Shown here: positions 47,668 through 60,500 of the stretch, piece after piece
How positions within the stretch are numbered: the stretch's first letter is position 1
Layout of the letters: every line of letters begins with the position of its first letter
From: Gigantopelta aegis
Taxonomy: Eukaryota; Mollusca; Gastropoda; Neomphalida; Peltospiridae
NCBI RefSeq assembly: GCF_016097555.1
Contig: NC_054706.1
Coordinates: 80,606,228 to 80,670,227 of the forward strand
Reading direction: 5' to 3'
DNA length: 64,000 nucleotides
Program-made: the position numbers and the translations under genes
The notes under the pieces: model-generated
Database searches by the model: none
The model's input: the letters and a program-made list of their open reading frames with translations, nothing else
Told to the model about the DNA's origin: nothing

Positions 47668-47828
47668 GTGCGCGCGATCGTGTCGGGCGCTAAAGGGGCG
47701 TTCCTGTACGAGAAGATGGCGCAGACGATCCCGGCGGACCAGTGGGACGTCAACGGGCTGATGTTGGCTCCCGACGCCGTCACACCCGAGGACGTCAACA
47801 GAGTGCCAGACGCAAATTTCTGTGACAG
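47668..47828 (+). CDS. secreted-protein gene, exon 5
   Basis: The acceptor GTCTTCCAG precedes GTGCGCGCG. Residues 205-257 (VRAIVSGAKGAFLYEKMAQT through RVPDANFCD). Ends TGTGACAG before GTTGGC, leaving two bases of codon 258. The donor region is repeated three more times downstream. Confidence 0.88.
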
Positions 47829-47990
47829 GTTGGCATTGTCTTCAATACACCATTTATTTACTTCTGTGACAGGTCGGTATTGTGTTCAATACATCATTTA
47901 TGTACTTCTGTGACAAGTCAGTAGTGTCTTCAATACATCACTTATTTACTTCTGTGACAAGTCAGTAGTGACTTCAATACAGCATTTATT
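47818..47990 (+). repeat. ~44-bp array of the exon 5 donor, four copies
   Basis: TTCTGTGACAGGTTGGCATT (exon end plus donor) recurs as TTCTGTGACAGGTCGGTATT near 47862 and as TTCTGTGACAAGTCAGTAGT near 47906 and 47950, each followed by TTCAATACA. Confidence 0.92.
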
Positions 47991-47999
47991 AATTCGTTA

Positions 48000-48068
48000 T
48001 TATTCGTTTGACATCCAGTAGCCGATGATTAATACATTAATGTGATCTAGTGGTATCGTTAAACATCA
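48000..48068 (+). repeat. SINE family A tail fragment (intron 5)
   Basis: TTTGACATCCAGTAGCCGAT through GATCTAGTGGTATCGTTAAA. Confidence 0.65.
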
Positions 48069-48119
48069 CCTTCGTCATACAGTTGGCTATACAGTGAACA
48101 CTTCTGATTCTGTTTTCAG

Positions 48120-48318
48120 CACTCAAAGAGACAGACTTACCAAGTCCGAGTTTCATTCTGTCGTGTCGGAAGACGTGAAAAAGGCAGTTGCACGGAAACT
48201 GGCGAAGTGTTCCGATCTTCAGGACGTCGGTTCGTGGAGCGCCGCCAATATCAAAAAGCTTTCTCCGTACCTGGCCAACTTGCCAAAGACATCACTTTTC
48301 AAAATCAAAGTTTCCGAC
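48120..48318 (+). CDS. secreted-protein gene, exon 6
   Basis: The acceptor TGTTTTCAG precedes CACTCAAAG and completes a Ser codon. Residues 258-324 (STQRDRLTKSEFHSVVSED through SLFKIKVSD), donor GTAAGT, phase 0 end. Confidence 0.9.
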
Positions 48319-48855
48319 GTAAGTTATTGGTCTCCAGTGTGATCATTCGGTTTGATGTAGAACCAGTCAGTTTATTCAAGAATACAGGAACACTTTAAAT
48401 GAGTTGTGCCATATAGTTTGCTTTATTAACAGTCAAAATAATAAAATAAAAACATTTTTAATCATTTGTACATATATTTTGATTTTTAATTCCGTAAATG
48501 TTCGTATCGTAAAAAAATATTTGAAGTTCGTAGTAATAGTTTGACCGACGAATGGAATCATGAATGAACAAAAAGTAGTCCCGGCAGTATGTAATTGCCA
48601 ATCAAATCTTGTGTTTTTAAAGCCAGCCAATCAGTGACTGTAGAAGCAATCTGCACACTGTGCAGAGATCGAAAAAATATTACCCCGTATATTTGAGCCC
48701 ATATGGGTAATACATTTTGATGCTCTGTCGCCTTTAACCGTACCCCTAGATTGGTACATCAAAATGTGTTGTCTTCTTTATGGAAAAGTGCATTTTTAAA
48801 AATCTGTTCTTTTCGGTGGCGATAACGGGTTTCCACCCTTCCTACATCAACCTTC
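48319..48855. other. intron 6, no other feature
   Basis: AT-rich sequence without recognisable repeats. Confidence 0.5.
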
Positions 48856-48875
48856 TCCCTCAACCTCTACACTCC

Positions 48876-48973
48876 CCGTCTCTCTCTCTCGCTCTCTCTC
48901 TTTCTTGCTCTCTCCGTACCTCAATCCGCCCCTATTTATAACTCTCTCTTCCCCTCTCTCTCTCTAACTCATT

Positions 48974-49040
<67 letters not shown>

Positions 49041-49050
49041 ACTGTCTCTC
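48876..49050. repeat. (CT)n microsatellite (intron 6)
   Basis: CT array with interruptions, reaching a SINE A tail at 49055. Confidence 0.93.
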
Positions 49051-49054
49051 TCTC

Positions 49055-49103
49055 ACAATTAATCAATGTGCTCTAGTGGTGTCGTTAAACAAAACAAACT
49101 TTA
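49055..49103 (+). repeat. SINE family A tail fragment inside CT arrays
   Basis: AATTAATCAATGTGCTCTAG and TGGTGTCGTTAAACAAAACA, with CT arrays on both sides. Confidence 0.75.
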
Positions 49104-49188
49104 CTCTCTCTCTATTTTTTTTCTCTCTCTTTTTTCTCTTTCCTTCTCTGTCTGTCTGTCTGTCTCTCTCTCCCTCTCTGTCTGTCTG

Positions 49189-49277
<89 letters not shown>
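49104..49277. repeat. (CT)n microsatellite (intron 6)
   Basis: CT array with TCTGTCTGTC blocks, ending at the duplicated exon 7 start. Confidence 0.95.
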
Positions 49278-49280
<3 letters not shown>

Positions 49281-49382
49281 GTGAACAGTTTGGATGAGTT
49301 GTTAAGACTAAGTTACTGTAATAGACTGCTGCAATGGTCAGTTATCTATTACAGGCAGTGGACAGTTTGAACGAGTTGTTCG
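49276..49382 (+). repeat. duplicated start of exon 7
   Basis: CAGTGAACAGTTTGGATGAG at 49279 matches GCAGTGGACAGTTTGAACGA at the true exon start, 77 bases apart. The upstream copy also follows a pyrimidine tract (the CT array) and CATCAG. Confidence 0.75.
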
Positions 49383-49485
49383 CTCTCGACAAAAAGACCG
49401 CTGAAGTCATCTTCAAAGCGATGGCTCCGAAACTGATAACCTACTGGACTGTAAACAAGGCTTGGACTGCAAACCAGAAAACCAA
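49355..49485 (+). CDS. secreted-protein gene, exon 7
   Basis: The acceptor TCTATTACAG precedes GCAGTGGAC. Residues 325-367 (AVDSLNELFALDKKTAEVIF through WTANQKT) plus two bases, donor GTAAGG. A second, degenerate copy of its start lies 77 bases upstream. Confidence 0.88.
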
Positions 49486-49621
49486 GTAAGGTTCTATGTC
49501 TTATACTACGCTAGTTTACAATGTGGGGAGACGCCGTTAAAATAGTAGTATTTTCCTTCTCGACATCAGGGCAGTGTGACTCTGACTTTAAAACTTTCAC
49601 GTGTTCTTTTATGTTACCCAG

Positions 49622-49754
49622 AATCCTGTGCATCATGGTGAAATACGCACCCAACAAACGTTTCTTCGAGAAAGTGGCGACGGTGGACGATCTCAAGGCT
49701 TTCCTCAGAGATAAGGAGACACAGTGTCCAGGACAGACCTTCGACAGTAAGGAG
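49622..49754 (+). CDS. secreted-protein gene, exon 8
   Basis: The acceptor GTTACCCAG precedes AATCCTGTG. Residues 368-412 (ILCIMVKYAPNKRFFEKVAT through QTFDSKE). Ends GAG before GTTCGT, a weaker donor; phase 0 end. Confidence 0.85.
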
Positions 49755-49784
49755 GTTCGTGGTCCATTTGGCTTTTACCACATT

Positions 49785-50066
49785 TTAGCGTTCATAGCCA
49801 GCATATTAGCTTTTAGCGCTCATATCCAAAGTATAAGCTTTTATCGCTCATACCCAAGATGTTAGCTTTTAGCGCTCATATCCAGGGTATTAGCTTTTAG
49901 CGCTCATATCCAGGGTATTAGCTTTCATCGCTCATACCCAGCGTATTAGCTTTTAGCGCTCATACCCAAGGTGTTAGCTTTTAGCGCTCATATCCAAAGT
50001 ATTAGCTTTTAGCGCTCATACCCAAGGTGTTAGCTTTTAGCGCTCATATCCAGCGTATTACAGTTT
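49785..50066. repeat. 28-bp minisatellite (intron 8)
   Basis: About 10 copies of TTAGCTTTTAGCGCTCATAT plus CCAGGGTA. Confidence 0.93.
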
Positions 50067-50071
50067 AGTGC

Positions 50072-50272
50072 TCATACACCATCACTATACACCGTACACC
50101 ATCACTATACACCATACACCAGTACTAAACACCGTACACCATCACTATACACCATCACTATACACCGTACACCATCACTATACACCATACACCGTCACTA
50201 AACACCGTACACCATCACTATACACCATCACTATACACCGTACACCATCACCATACACCGTACACAAGATCA
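50072..50272. repeat. ~20-bp minisatellite (intron 8)
   Basis: Repeats of CACCATCACTATACACCGTA with variants, directly after the 28-bp array. Confidence 0.9.
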
Positions 50273-50304
50273 GTTTTTTACGTCTGGTTCGCGTTCTTTT
50301 TCAG

Positions 50305-50484
50305 ATGCGACCGATCACGGATCGAGTCGCGTCGGACGATACGTTCAAATGGGAAAGTGACTCGTTCTCTGACTTCGGTTCAAGCATATCTTCCCTGTCC
50401 TCGTCCGACCTGAAGAAGGTCAACAAGAGCGTCATCTGCAGCGACTGGGACAAGGTGAAGGACGCACACTTCAAGACTCAAGAT
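50305..50484 (+). CDS. secreted-protein gene, exon 9
   Basis: Acceptor TTCTTTTTCAG. Residues 413-472 (MRPITDRVASDDTFKWESD, a Ser-rich segment, then VICSDWDKVKDAHFKTQD), donor GTGAGT, phase 0 at both ends. Confidence 0.88.
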
Positions 50485-50524
50485 GTGAGTTGTGACGTCA
50501 TAGCGAGAAGCATAAAAGAGATAT

Positions 50525-51302
50525 ATACCCGCTATAAAGTAGAAACATGAATTAGATACCCGATATTAAAGTAGAATCATGAACTAGATACCCGATATAA
50601 AAGTAGAAACATGAACTAGATACCCGACATGAAAGTAGAAACATGAACTAGATACCCAACATCAAAGTAGAAACATGAATTAGATACCCGATATAAAAGT
50701 AGAAATATGAACTAGATACCCGACATGAAAGTAGAAACATGGACTAGATACCTGATATTAAAGTAGAAACATGAACTAGATACCGGATATAAAGTAGAAA
50801 CATGAACTAGATACCCGATATAAAAGTAGAAACATGAACTAGATACCCGACATTAAAGTAGAAACATGAACTAGATACCTGACATGAAAGTAGAAACATG
50901 AACTAGATACCCGATATTAAAGTAGAAACATGAACTAGATACCCGACATCAAAGTAGAAACATGAACTAGATACCCGACATCAAATTAGAAACATGAACT
51001 AGATACCCGACATCAAATTAGAAACATGAACTAGATACCCGACATCAAAGTAGAAACATGAACTAGATACCCAACATCAAAGTAGAAACATGAACTAGAT
51101 ACCCGACATCAAAGTAGAAACATGAACTAGATACCCGACATCAAATTAGAAACATGAACTAGATACCCGACATCAAATTAGAAACATGAACTAGATACCC
51201 GACATCAAAGTAGAAACATGAGCTAGATACCCGATATTAAAGTAGAATCATGAACTAGATATCCGATATAAAAGTAGAAACATGAACTAAATACCCGATG
51301 TT
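50525..51302. repeat. 32-bp minisatellite (intron 9)
   Basis: About 24 copies of AGTAGAAACATGAACTAGAT plus ACCCGACATCAA. Confidence 0.95.
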
Positions 51303-51355
51303 GTATGTCTGTCAGCTCTTCAGCCATTCTAATTCCTTCTTCTGTTTATTTATAG

Positions 51356-51400
51356 CTGAAACATTTGTGGAACGTGTGTAAAATGGAAAAAAGCTACTCG
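51356..51400 (+). CDS. secreted-protein gene, exon 10 (45 bases)
   Basis: A short exon of 15 codons, LKHLWNVCKMEKSYS, between TTTATTTATAG and GTAAGT. It keeps phase 0, so skipping it would not shift the frame. Confidence 0.75.
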
Positions 51401-51651
51401 GTAAGTTGAAGTTTAAAAACAATAATAATTAAGTTTTAAAATGTTTCAGTCAGTATATATAATAGATAATATATTATATATTATATAATATAATATTTAC
51501 ACAATAATGTGCACGATATTTGTGGTTTGCAAAAGAAAACAACAAGTTTTAATGTTTTGAAAATTATGAAAATCCAAAAAGAAAGCAGTTTTCATTATTT
51601 CTTCCAGTAGTCGTTATTTGATGTTTCTATAGTGTGTTGTTTGTGTTGTAG

Positions 51652-51831
51652 CTGGGCTCGTTCACGTGTGATAAAGTCAAGTCTATCGGGGTCTTCCTAC
51701 AAGCCATGACCAAGGCAGAGATTGACGAAATCCCTGTAAACACTCTGGCAGACTGTGCAGAGCAGGTCGGGAAGGCTCTCAACGACGTCTGCAAGACCAA
51801 CAAGGGAGTGTGCAGGGCCGTCTGGAATAGG
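51652..51831 (+). CDS. secreted-protein gene, exon 11 (last seen)
   Basis: The acceptor TTTGTGTTGTAG precedes CTGGGCTCG. Residues 488-547 (LGSFTCDKVKSIGVFLQAMT through GVCRAVWNR). Ends AATAGG before GTAGGT, phase 0. Its last 20 bases plus the donor are the unit of the following 1-kb array. Confidence 0.85.
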
Positions 51832-52845
51832 GTAGGTACAGGGCCGTCTGGGATAGGGTAGGTGCAGGGCCGTCTGGGATAGGGTAGGTGCAGGGCCGTC
51901 TGGGATAGGGTAGGTACAGGGCCGTCTGGGATAGGGTAGGTGCAGGGCCGTCTGGATAGGGTAGGTGCAGGGCCGTCTGGGATAGGGTAGGTGCAGGGCC
52001 GTCTAGCATAGGGTAGGTGCAGGGCCGTCTGGGATTAGGTAGTCTGGGCTAGGGTAGATGCAGGCCGTCTGGGATAGGGTAGGTACAGGGCCGTCTGGGA
52101 TAGGGTAGGTGCAGGGCCGTCTGGATAGTGTAGGTGCAGGGCCGTCTGGGATAGGGTAGGTGCAGGGCCGTCTAGGATAGATATGGTAGGTGCAGGACCG
52201 TCTGGGATAGGGTAGGTGCAGGGCCGTCTGGGATAAGGTAGTCTGGGATAGGGTTGATGCAGGGCCGTCTGGGATAAGGTAGTCTGGGATAGGGTAGGTG
52301 CAGGGCCGTCTGGGATAGGGTAGGTACAGGACCGTCTGGGATAGGGTAGGTACAGGGCCGTCTGGGATAGGGTAGGTGCAGGGCCGTCTGGATAGGGTAG
52401 GTGCAGGGCCGTCTGGGATAGGGTAGGTGCAGGGCCGTCTAGCATAGGGTAGGTGCAGGGCCGTCTGGAATTAGGTAGTCTGGGCTAGGGTAGATGCAGG
52501 CCGTCTGGGATAGGGTAGGTACAGGGCCGTCTGGGATAGGGTAGGTGCAGGGCCGTCTAGGATAGATATGGTAGGTGCAGGACCGTCTGGGATAGGGTAG
52601 GTGCAGGGCCGTCTGGGATAAGGTAGTCTGGGATAGGGTTGATGCAGGGCCGTCTGGGATAAGGTAGTCTGGGATAGGGTAGATGCAGGGCCGTCTGGGA
52701 TAGGGTAGGTACAGGACCGTCTGGGATAGGGTAGGTACAGGGCCGTCTGGGATAGGATAGGTGCAGGGCCGTCTGGGATAGGGTAGTCTGGGATAGGGCA
52801 GTCTGGGATAGGATAGGTGCAGAGCCATCTGGGATAGAGTAGCAT
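51811..52845 (+). repeat. 26-bp array of the exon 11 donor
   Basis: About 35 copies of a unit made of GCAGGGCCGTCTGGGATAGG plus GTAGGT. The first copy is the last 20 bases of exon 11 (with AATAGG) and its donor. Larger blocks with GGTAGTCTGGGAT inserts recur near 52030, 52240, 52470 and 52625, showing later block duplication. Reading on from exon 11 meets TAG in the second unit. Confidence 0.96.
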
Positions 52846-53030
52846 TTGGTAATTTTGACATATAGTATTAGAGAGGAAACCCGCTACATTTTTCCATTAG
52901 AAACAAGGGATCTTTTATATGCATCATTCCACAGATAGGATAGTACATACCACGGTCTTTGATATACCCAGCGTATTGCACTGGCTGGAACGAGAAATAG
53001 CCAAGTGGGCCCACTGGCGGGGATCCCAGT
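52846..53030 (-). repeat. SINE family A, parts of head and tail missing
   Basis: GCATTTGGTAATTTTGACAT through AACAAGGGATCTTTTATATG and CCCACTGGCGGGGATCCCA. Confidence 0.7.
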
Positions 53031-53059
53031 GTTTGTATATATACGTATTGTTCAAGCAG

Positions 53060-53522
<463 letters not shown>

Positions 53523-53639
53523 GTGTCTTGTTAGTTTATATCTTCCTTTCTTATTTACGGTCAAGCAAACGTTATCATCTTCTCATCATATTGAGTTCCG
53601 GGATCAAGGTCAAGAAATCAGAGGTTACGGTCTTGAACA

Positions 53640-53727
53640 CATTTTCCATTCTCAGTTTCGATCCCACGAAGCTATCTTAGCTCTACGAGCACCTTAAGTG
53701 TACTAGGTAGTGATCTTAGCGCTAAGA
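53640..53727. repeat. single copy related to the 53-bp array
   Basis: GCTATCTTAGCTCTACGAGC, ACCTTAAGTGTACTAGG and ATCTTAGCGCTAAGAT resemble the unit at 18165-19450 in an unamplified state. Confidence 0.5.
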
Positions 53728-53729
53728 TG

Positions 53730-54390
53730 GTTTCGTATCAGGTTGGAGGGGGCCCTATCTCTATTTTGTGCCAGGTAGGACAGGGGCCGTATCTCTATTG
53801 TGTGCCAGGTTGGACAGGGGCCGTATCTCTATTGTGTGCCATGTTGGACATGGGCCGTATCTCTATCGTGTGCCATGTTGGACGGGGACGTATTTCTATT
53901 TTGTGCTATGTTGGACGGGACCCTATCTCTATTTTGTGCCAGGTTGGACGGGACCCTATCTCTATTGTGTGCCAGGTTGCACGGGGCCCTATCTCTACTG
54001 TGTGCCAGGTTGGACGGGGCCCTATGTCTATCTCTATTTTGTGCCAGGTTGGACGGGGCCCTATCTCTACTGTGTGCCAGGTTGGACGGGGCCCTATCTC
54101 TATCTCTACTGTGTGCCAGGTTGGACGGGGCCCTATCTCTACTGTGTGCCAGGTTGGACGGGGCCCTATCTCTACTGTGTGCCAGGTTGGACGGGGCCCT
54201 ATCTCTACTGTGTGCCAGGTTGGACGGGGCCCTATCTCTACTGTGTGCCAGGTTGGACGGGGCCCTATCTCTATCTCTACTGTGTGCCAGGTTGGACGGG
54301 GCCCTATCTCTACTGTGTGCCAGGTTGGACGGGGCCCTATCTCTGCTGTGTGCCAGGTTGGACGGGGCCCTATCTGTATCTCTATTTTGT
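53730..54390. repeat. ~33-39-bp minisatellite ending at the gap
   Basis: About 19 copies of TGCCAGGTTGGACGGGGCCC plus TATCTCTACTGTG; some units carry an extra TATCTC. All plus-strand frames stay open, giving false long proteins. Confidence 0.95.
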
Positions 54391-54590
54391 NNNNNNNNNN
54401 NNNNNNNNNNNNNNNNNNNNNNNNNNNNNNNNNNNNNNNNNNNNNNNNNNNNNNNNNNNNNNNNNNNNNNNNNNNNNNNNNNNNNNNNNNNNNNNNNNNN
54501 NNNNNNNNNNNNNNNNNNNNNNNNNNNNNNNNNNNNNNNNNNNNNNNNNNNNNNNNNNNNNNNNNNNNNNNNNNNNNNNNNNNNNNNNNN
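54391..54590. other. assembly gap, 200 N
   Basis: Exactly 200 N between two unrelated arrays. The round number suggests a placeholder, so the true length and content are unknown. Confidence 0.99.
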
Positions 54591-57500
54591 TTTAATGACA
54601 TTCGTAAGTTAATAAAACACCTAACCCAAACACTAACTCTTTAATGACATTCGTAAGTTAATAAAACACCTAACCCAAACACTAACTCTTTAATGACATT
54701 CGTAAGTTAATAAAACACCTAACCCAAACACTAACTCTTTAATGACATTCGTAAGTTAATAAAAACACCTAACCCAAACACTAACTCTTTAATGACATTC
54801 GTAAGTTAATAAAAACACCTAACCCAAACACTAACTCTTTAATGACATTCGTAAGTTAATAAAACACCTAACCCAAACACTAACTCTTTAATGACATTCG
54901 TAAGTTAATAAAACATTAACCCAAACACTAACTCTTTAATGACATTCGTAAGTTAATAAAACACACCTAACCCAAACACTAACTCTTTAATGACATTCGT
55001 AAGTTAATAAAACACCTAACCCAAACACTAACTCTTTAATGACATTCGTAAGTTAATAAAACACCTAAAACCCCCAAACACTAACTCTTTAATGACATTC
55101 GTAAGTTAATAAAACACCTAACCCAAACACTAACTCTTTAATGACATTCGTAAGTTAATAAAAACACCTAACCCAAACACTAACTCTTTAATGACATTCG
55201 TAAGTTAATAAAACACCTAAAACCTCAATGACATTCGTAACTACCCAAACACTAACTCTTTAATGACATTCGTAAGTTAATAAAAACCTAACATTCGTAA
55301 GTTAATAAAACCCTAAAAACACTAACTCTTTAATGACATTCGTAAGTTAATAAAACACCTAACCCAAACACTAACTCTTTAATGACATTCGTAAGTTAAT
55401 AAAACACCTAACCCAAACACTAACTCTTTAATGACATTCGTAAGTTAATAAAACACCTAACCCAAACACTAACTCTTTAATGACATTCGTAAGTTAATAA
55501 AACACCTAACCCAAACACTAACTCTTTAATGACATTCGTAAGTTAATAAAACACCTAACCCAAACACTAACTCTTAATGACATTCGTAAGTTAATAAAAC
55601 ACCTAACCCTAACACTAACTCTTTAATGACATTCGTAAGTTAATAAAACACCTAACCCAAACACTAACTAACTCTTTAATGACATTCGTAAGTTAATAAA
55701 ACACCTAACCCAAACACTAACTCTTTAATGACATTCGTAAGTTAATAAAACACCTAACCCAAACACTAACTCTTTAATGACATTCGTAAGTTAATAAAAC
55801 ACCTAACCCAAACACTAACTCTTTAATGACATTCGTAAGTTAATAAAACACCTAACCCAAACACTAACTCTTTAATGACATTCGTAAGTTAATAAAACAC
55901 CTAACCCAAACACTAACTCTTTAATGACATTCGTAAGTTAATAAAACACCTAACCCAAACACTAACCCTTTAATGACATTCGTAAGTTAATAAAACACCT
56001 AACCCAAACACTAACTTTTAATGACATTCGTAAGTTAATAAAACACCTAACCCAAACACTAACTCTTTAATGACATTCGTAAGTTAATAAAACACCTAAC
56101 CCAAACACTAACTCTTTAATGACATTCGTAAGTTAATAAAACACCTAACCCAAACACTAACTCTTTAATGACATTCGTAAGTTAATAAAACACCTAACCC
56201 AAACACTAACTCTTTAATGACATTCGTAAGTTAATAAAACACCTAACCCAAACACTAACTCTTTAATGACATTCGTAAGTTAATAAAAACACCTAAACCC
56301 AAACACTAACTCTTTAATGACATTCGTAAGTTAATAAAACACCTAACCCAAACACTAACTCTTTAATGACATTCGTAAGTTAATAAAAACACCTAACCCA
56401 AAGTTAATAAAACACTAACCCTTTAATGACATTCGTAAGTTAATAAAACACCTAACCCAAACACTAACTCTTTAATGACATTCGTAAGTTAATAAAACAC
56501 CTAACCCAAACACTAACTATTTAATGACATTCGTAAGTTAATAAAAACACCTAACCCAAACACTAACTCTTTAATGACATTCGTAAGTTAATAAAACACC
56601 TAACTCTTTAATGACATTCGTAAACACTAAAACACTTTAATGACATTCGTAAGTTAATAAAACACCTAACCCAAACACTAACTCTTTAATGACATTCGTA
56701 AGTTAATAAAACACCTAACCCAAACACTAACTCTTTAATGACATTCGTAAGTTAATAAAACACCTAACCCAAACACTAACTATTTAATGACATTCGTAAG
56801 TTAATAAAACACCTAACCCAAACACTAACACTAACTTTTAATGACATTCGTAAGTTAATAAAACACCTAACCCAAACACTAACTCTTTAATGACATTCGT
56901 AAGTTAATAAAACACCTAACCCAAACACCTAACCCAAACACAACTCTTTAATGACATTCGTAAGTTAATAAAACACCTAACCCAAACACTAACTAACCTT
57001 TAATTTAATGACATTCGTAAGTTAATAAAACACCTAACCCAAACACTAACTCTTTAATGACATTCGTAAGTTAATAAAACACCTAACCCAAACACTAACT
57101 CTTTAATGACATTCGTAAGTTAATAAAACACCTAACCCAAACACTAACTCTTTAATGACATTCGTAAGTTAATAAAACACCTAACCCAAACACTAACTAT
57201 TTAATGACATTCGTAATAAAACACCTAAATAAAACTACCTAACCCAAACACTAACTCAAACACTAATGACATAAGTCGTAAGTTAATTTAAAATTCGTAA
57301 GTTAATAAAAAAAAATTAAAAACACTAACTCTTTAAATGACATTCGTAAGTTAATAAAACACCTAACCCAAACACTAACTCTTTAATGACATTCGTAAGT
57401 TAATAAAACACCTAACCCAAACACTCATTATTTAATGACATTCGTAAGTTAATAAAACACCTAACCCAAACACTAACTCTTTAATGACATTCGTAAGTTA

Positions 57501-60500
57501 ATAAAACACCTAACCCAAACACTAACTCTTTAATGACATTCGTAAGTTAATAAAACACCTAACCCAAACACTAACTCTTTAATGACATTCGTAAGTTAAT
57601 AAAACACCTAACCCAAACACTAACTCTTTAATGACATTCGTAAGTTAATAAAACACCTAACCCAAACACTAACTCTTTAATGACATTCGTAAGTTAATAA
57701 AACACCTAACCCAAACACTAACTTCTACACCTAATGACATTCGTTAATGACAGTAAGTTAAAAAACACCTAACCCAAACACTAACTCTTTAATGACATTC
57801 GTAAGTTAATAAAACACCTAACCCAAACACTAACTCTTTAATGACATTCGTAAGTTAATAAAACACCTAACCCAAACACTAACTCTTTAATGACATTCGT
57901 AAGTTAATAAAACACCTAACCCAAACACTAACTCTTTAATGACATTCGTAAGTTAATAAAAACACCTAACCCAAACACTAACTCTTTAATGACATTCGTA
58001 AGTTAATAAAACACCTAACCCAAACACTAACTATTTAATGACATTCGTAAGTTAATAAAACACCTAACCCAAACACTAACTCTTTAATGACATTCGTAAG
58101 TTAATAAAAGTTACAAAACCTAACCCAAACACTAACTCTTTAATGACATTCGTAAGTTAATAAAAGTTAATAAAACACCTAACCAAACACTAACTAATGA
58201 CATTCGTAAGTTAATAAAACACCTAACCCAAACACTAACTTTAATGACATTCGTAAGTTAATAAAACACCTAACCCAAACACTAACTCTTTAATGACATT
58301 CGTAAGTTAATAAAACACCTAACCCAAACACTAACTTTAATGACATTCGTAAGTTAATAAAACACCTAACCCAAACACTAACTCTTTAATGACATTCGTA
58401 AGTTAATAAAACACCTAACCCAAACACTAACTCTTTAATGACATTCGTAAGTTAATAAAACACCTAACCCAAACACTAACTCTTTAATGACATTCGTAAG
58501 TTAATAAAAAAACCTCACCCAAACACTAACTCTTTAATGACATTCGTAAGTTAATAAAACACCTAACCCAAACACTAACTCTTTAATGACATTCGTAAGT
58601 TAATAAAACACCTAACCCAAACACTAACTCTTTAATGACATTCGTAAGTTAATAAAACACCTAACCCAAACACTAACTCTTTAATGACATTCGTAAGTTA
58701 ATAAAACACCTAACCCAAACACTAACTCTTTAATGACATTCGTAAGTTAATAAAACACCTAACCCAAACACTAACTCTTTAATGACATTCGTAAGTTAAT
58801 AAAAACACCTCACCCAAACACTAACTCTTTAATGACATTCGTAAGTTAATAAAACACCTAACCCAAACACTAACTCTTTAATGACATTCGTAAGTTAATA
58901 AAAACACCTAACCCAAACACTAACTCTTTAATGACATTCGTAAGTTAATAAAACACCTAACCCAAACACTAACTCTTTAATGACATTCGTAAGTTAATAA
59001 AACACCTAACTCTTTAAACATTCTAACCAAACACTAACTCGTAAGTTAATGACATTTTAATGACGTAAGTTAATAAAACACCTAACCCAAACACTAACTC
59101 TTTAATGACATTCGTAAGTTAATAAAACACCTAACCCAAACACTAACTCTTTAATGACATTCGTAAGTTAATAAAACACCTAACCCAAACACTAACTCTT
59201 TAATGACATTCGTAAGTTAATAAAACACCTAACCCAAACACTAACTCTTTAATGACATTCGTAAGTTAATAAAACACCTAACCCAAACACTAACTCTTTA
59301 ATGACATTCGTAAGTTAATAAAACACCTAACCCAAAAAGTTAATAAAACACCTAACTCTTTAATGACATTCGTAAGTTAATAAAACACCTAACCCAAACA
59401 CTAACTCTTTAATGACATTCGTAAGTTAATAAAACACCTAACCCAAACACTAACTCTTTAATGACATTCGTAAGTTAATAAAACACCTAACCCAAACACT
59501 AACTCTTTAATGACATTCGTAAGTTAATAAAACACCTAACCCAAACACTAACTCTTTAATGACATTCGTAAGTTAATAAAACACCTAACCCAAACACTAA
59601 CTCTTTAATGACATTCGTAAGTTAATAAAACACCTAACCCAAACACTAACTCTTTAATGACATTCGTAAGTTAATAAAACACCTAACCCAAACACTAACT
59701 CTTTAATGACATTCGTAAGTTAATAAAACACCTAACCCAAACACTAACTATTTAATGACATTCGTAAGTTAATAAAACACCTAACCCAAACACTAACTCT
59801 TTAATGACATTCGTAAGTTAATAAAACACCTAACCCAAACACTAACTCTTTAATGACATTCGTAAGTTAATAAAACACCTAACCCAAACACTAACTCTTT
59901 AATGACATTCGTAAGTTAATAAAAACACCTAACCCAAACACTAACTCTTTAATGACATTCGTAAGTTAATAAAACACCTAACCCAAACACTAACTCTTTA
60001 ATGACATTCGTAAGTTAATAAAACACCTAACCCAAACACTAACTCTTTAATGACATTCGTAAGTTAATAAAACACCTAACCCAAACACTAACTCTTTAAT
60101 GACATTCGTAAGTTAATAAAACACCTAACCCAAACACTAACTCTTTAATGACATTCGTAAGTTAATAAAACACCTACCCAAACACTAACTCTTTAATGAC
60201 ATTCGTAAGTTAATAAAAACACCCAAACACTAACTCTTTAATGACATTCGTAAGTTAATAAAACACCTACCCAAACACTAACTTTTAATGACATTCGTAA
60301 GTTAATAAAACACCTAACCCAAACACTAACTCTTTAATGACATTCGTAAGTTAATAAAACACCTACCCAAACACTAACTCTTTAATGACATTCGTAAGTT
60401 AATAAAAACCCACCTAACCTTTAATGACATTCGTAAGTTAATAAAAACACCTAACCCAAACACTAACTATTTAATGACATTCGTAAGTTAATAAAACACC

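Noticed and set aside
51779-52861. Minus-strand Pro/Leu/Tyr-rich frames
   Set aside because: They are the reverse strand of the 26-bp exon 11 donor array.
53727-54644. Three overlapping 270-305-residue frames
   Set aside because: They translate a minisatellite and cross the 200-N gap; all three phases being open argues against coding.
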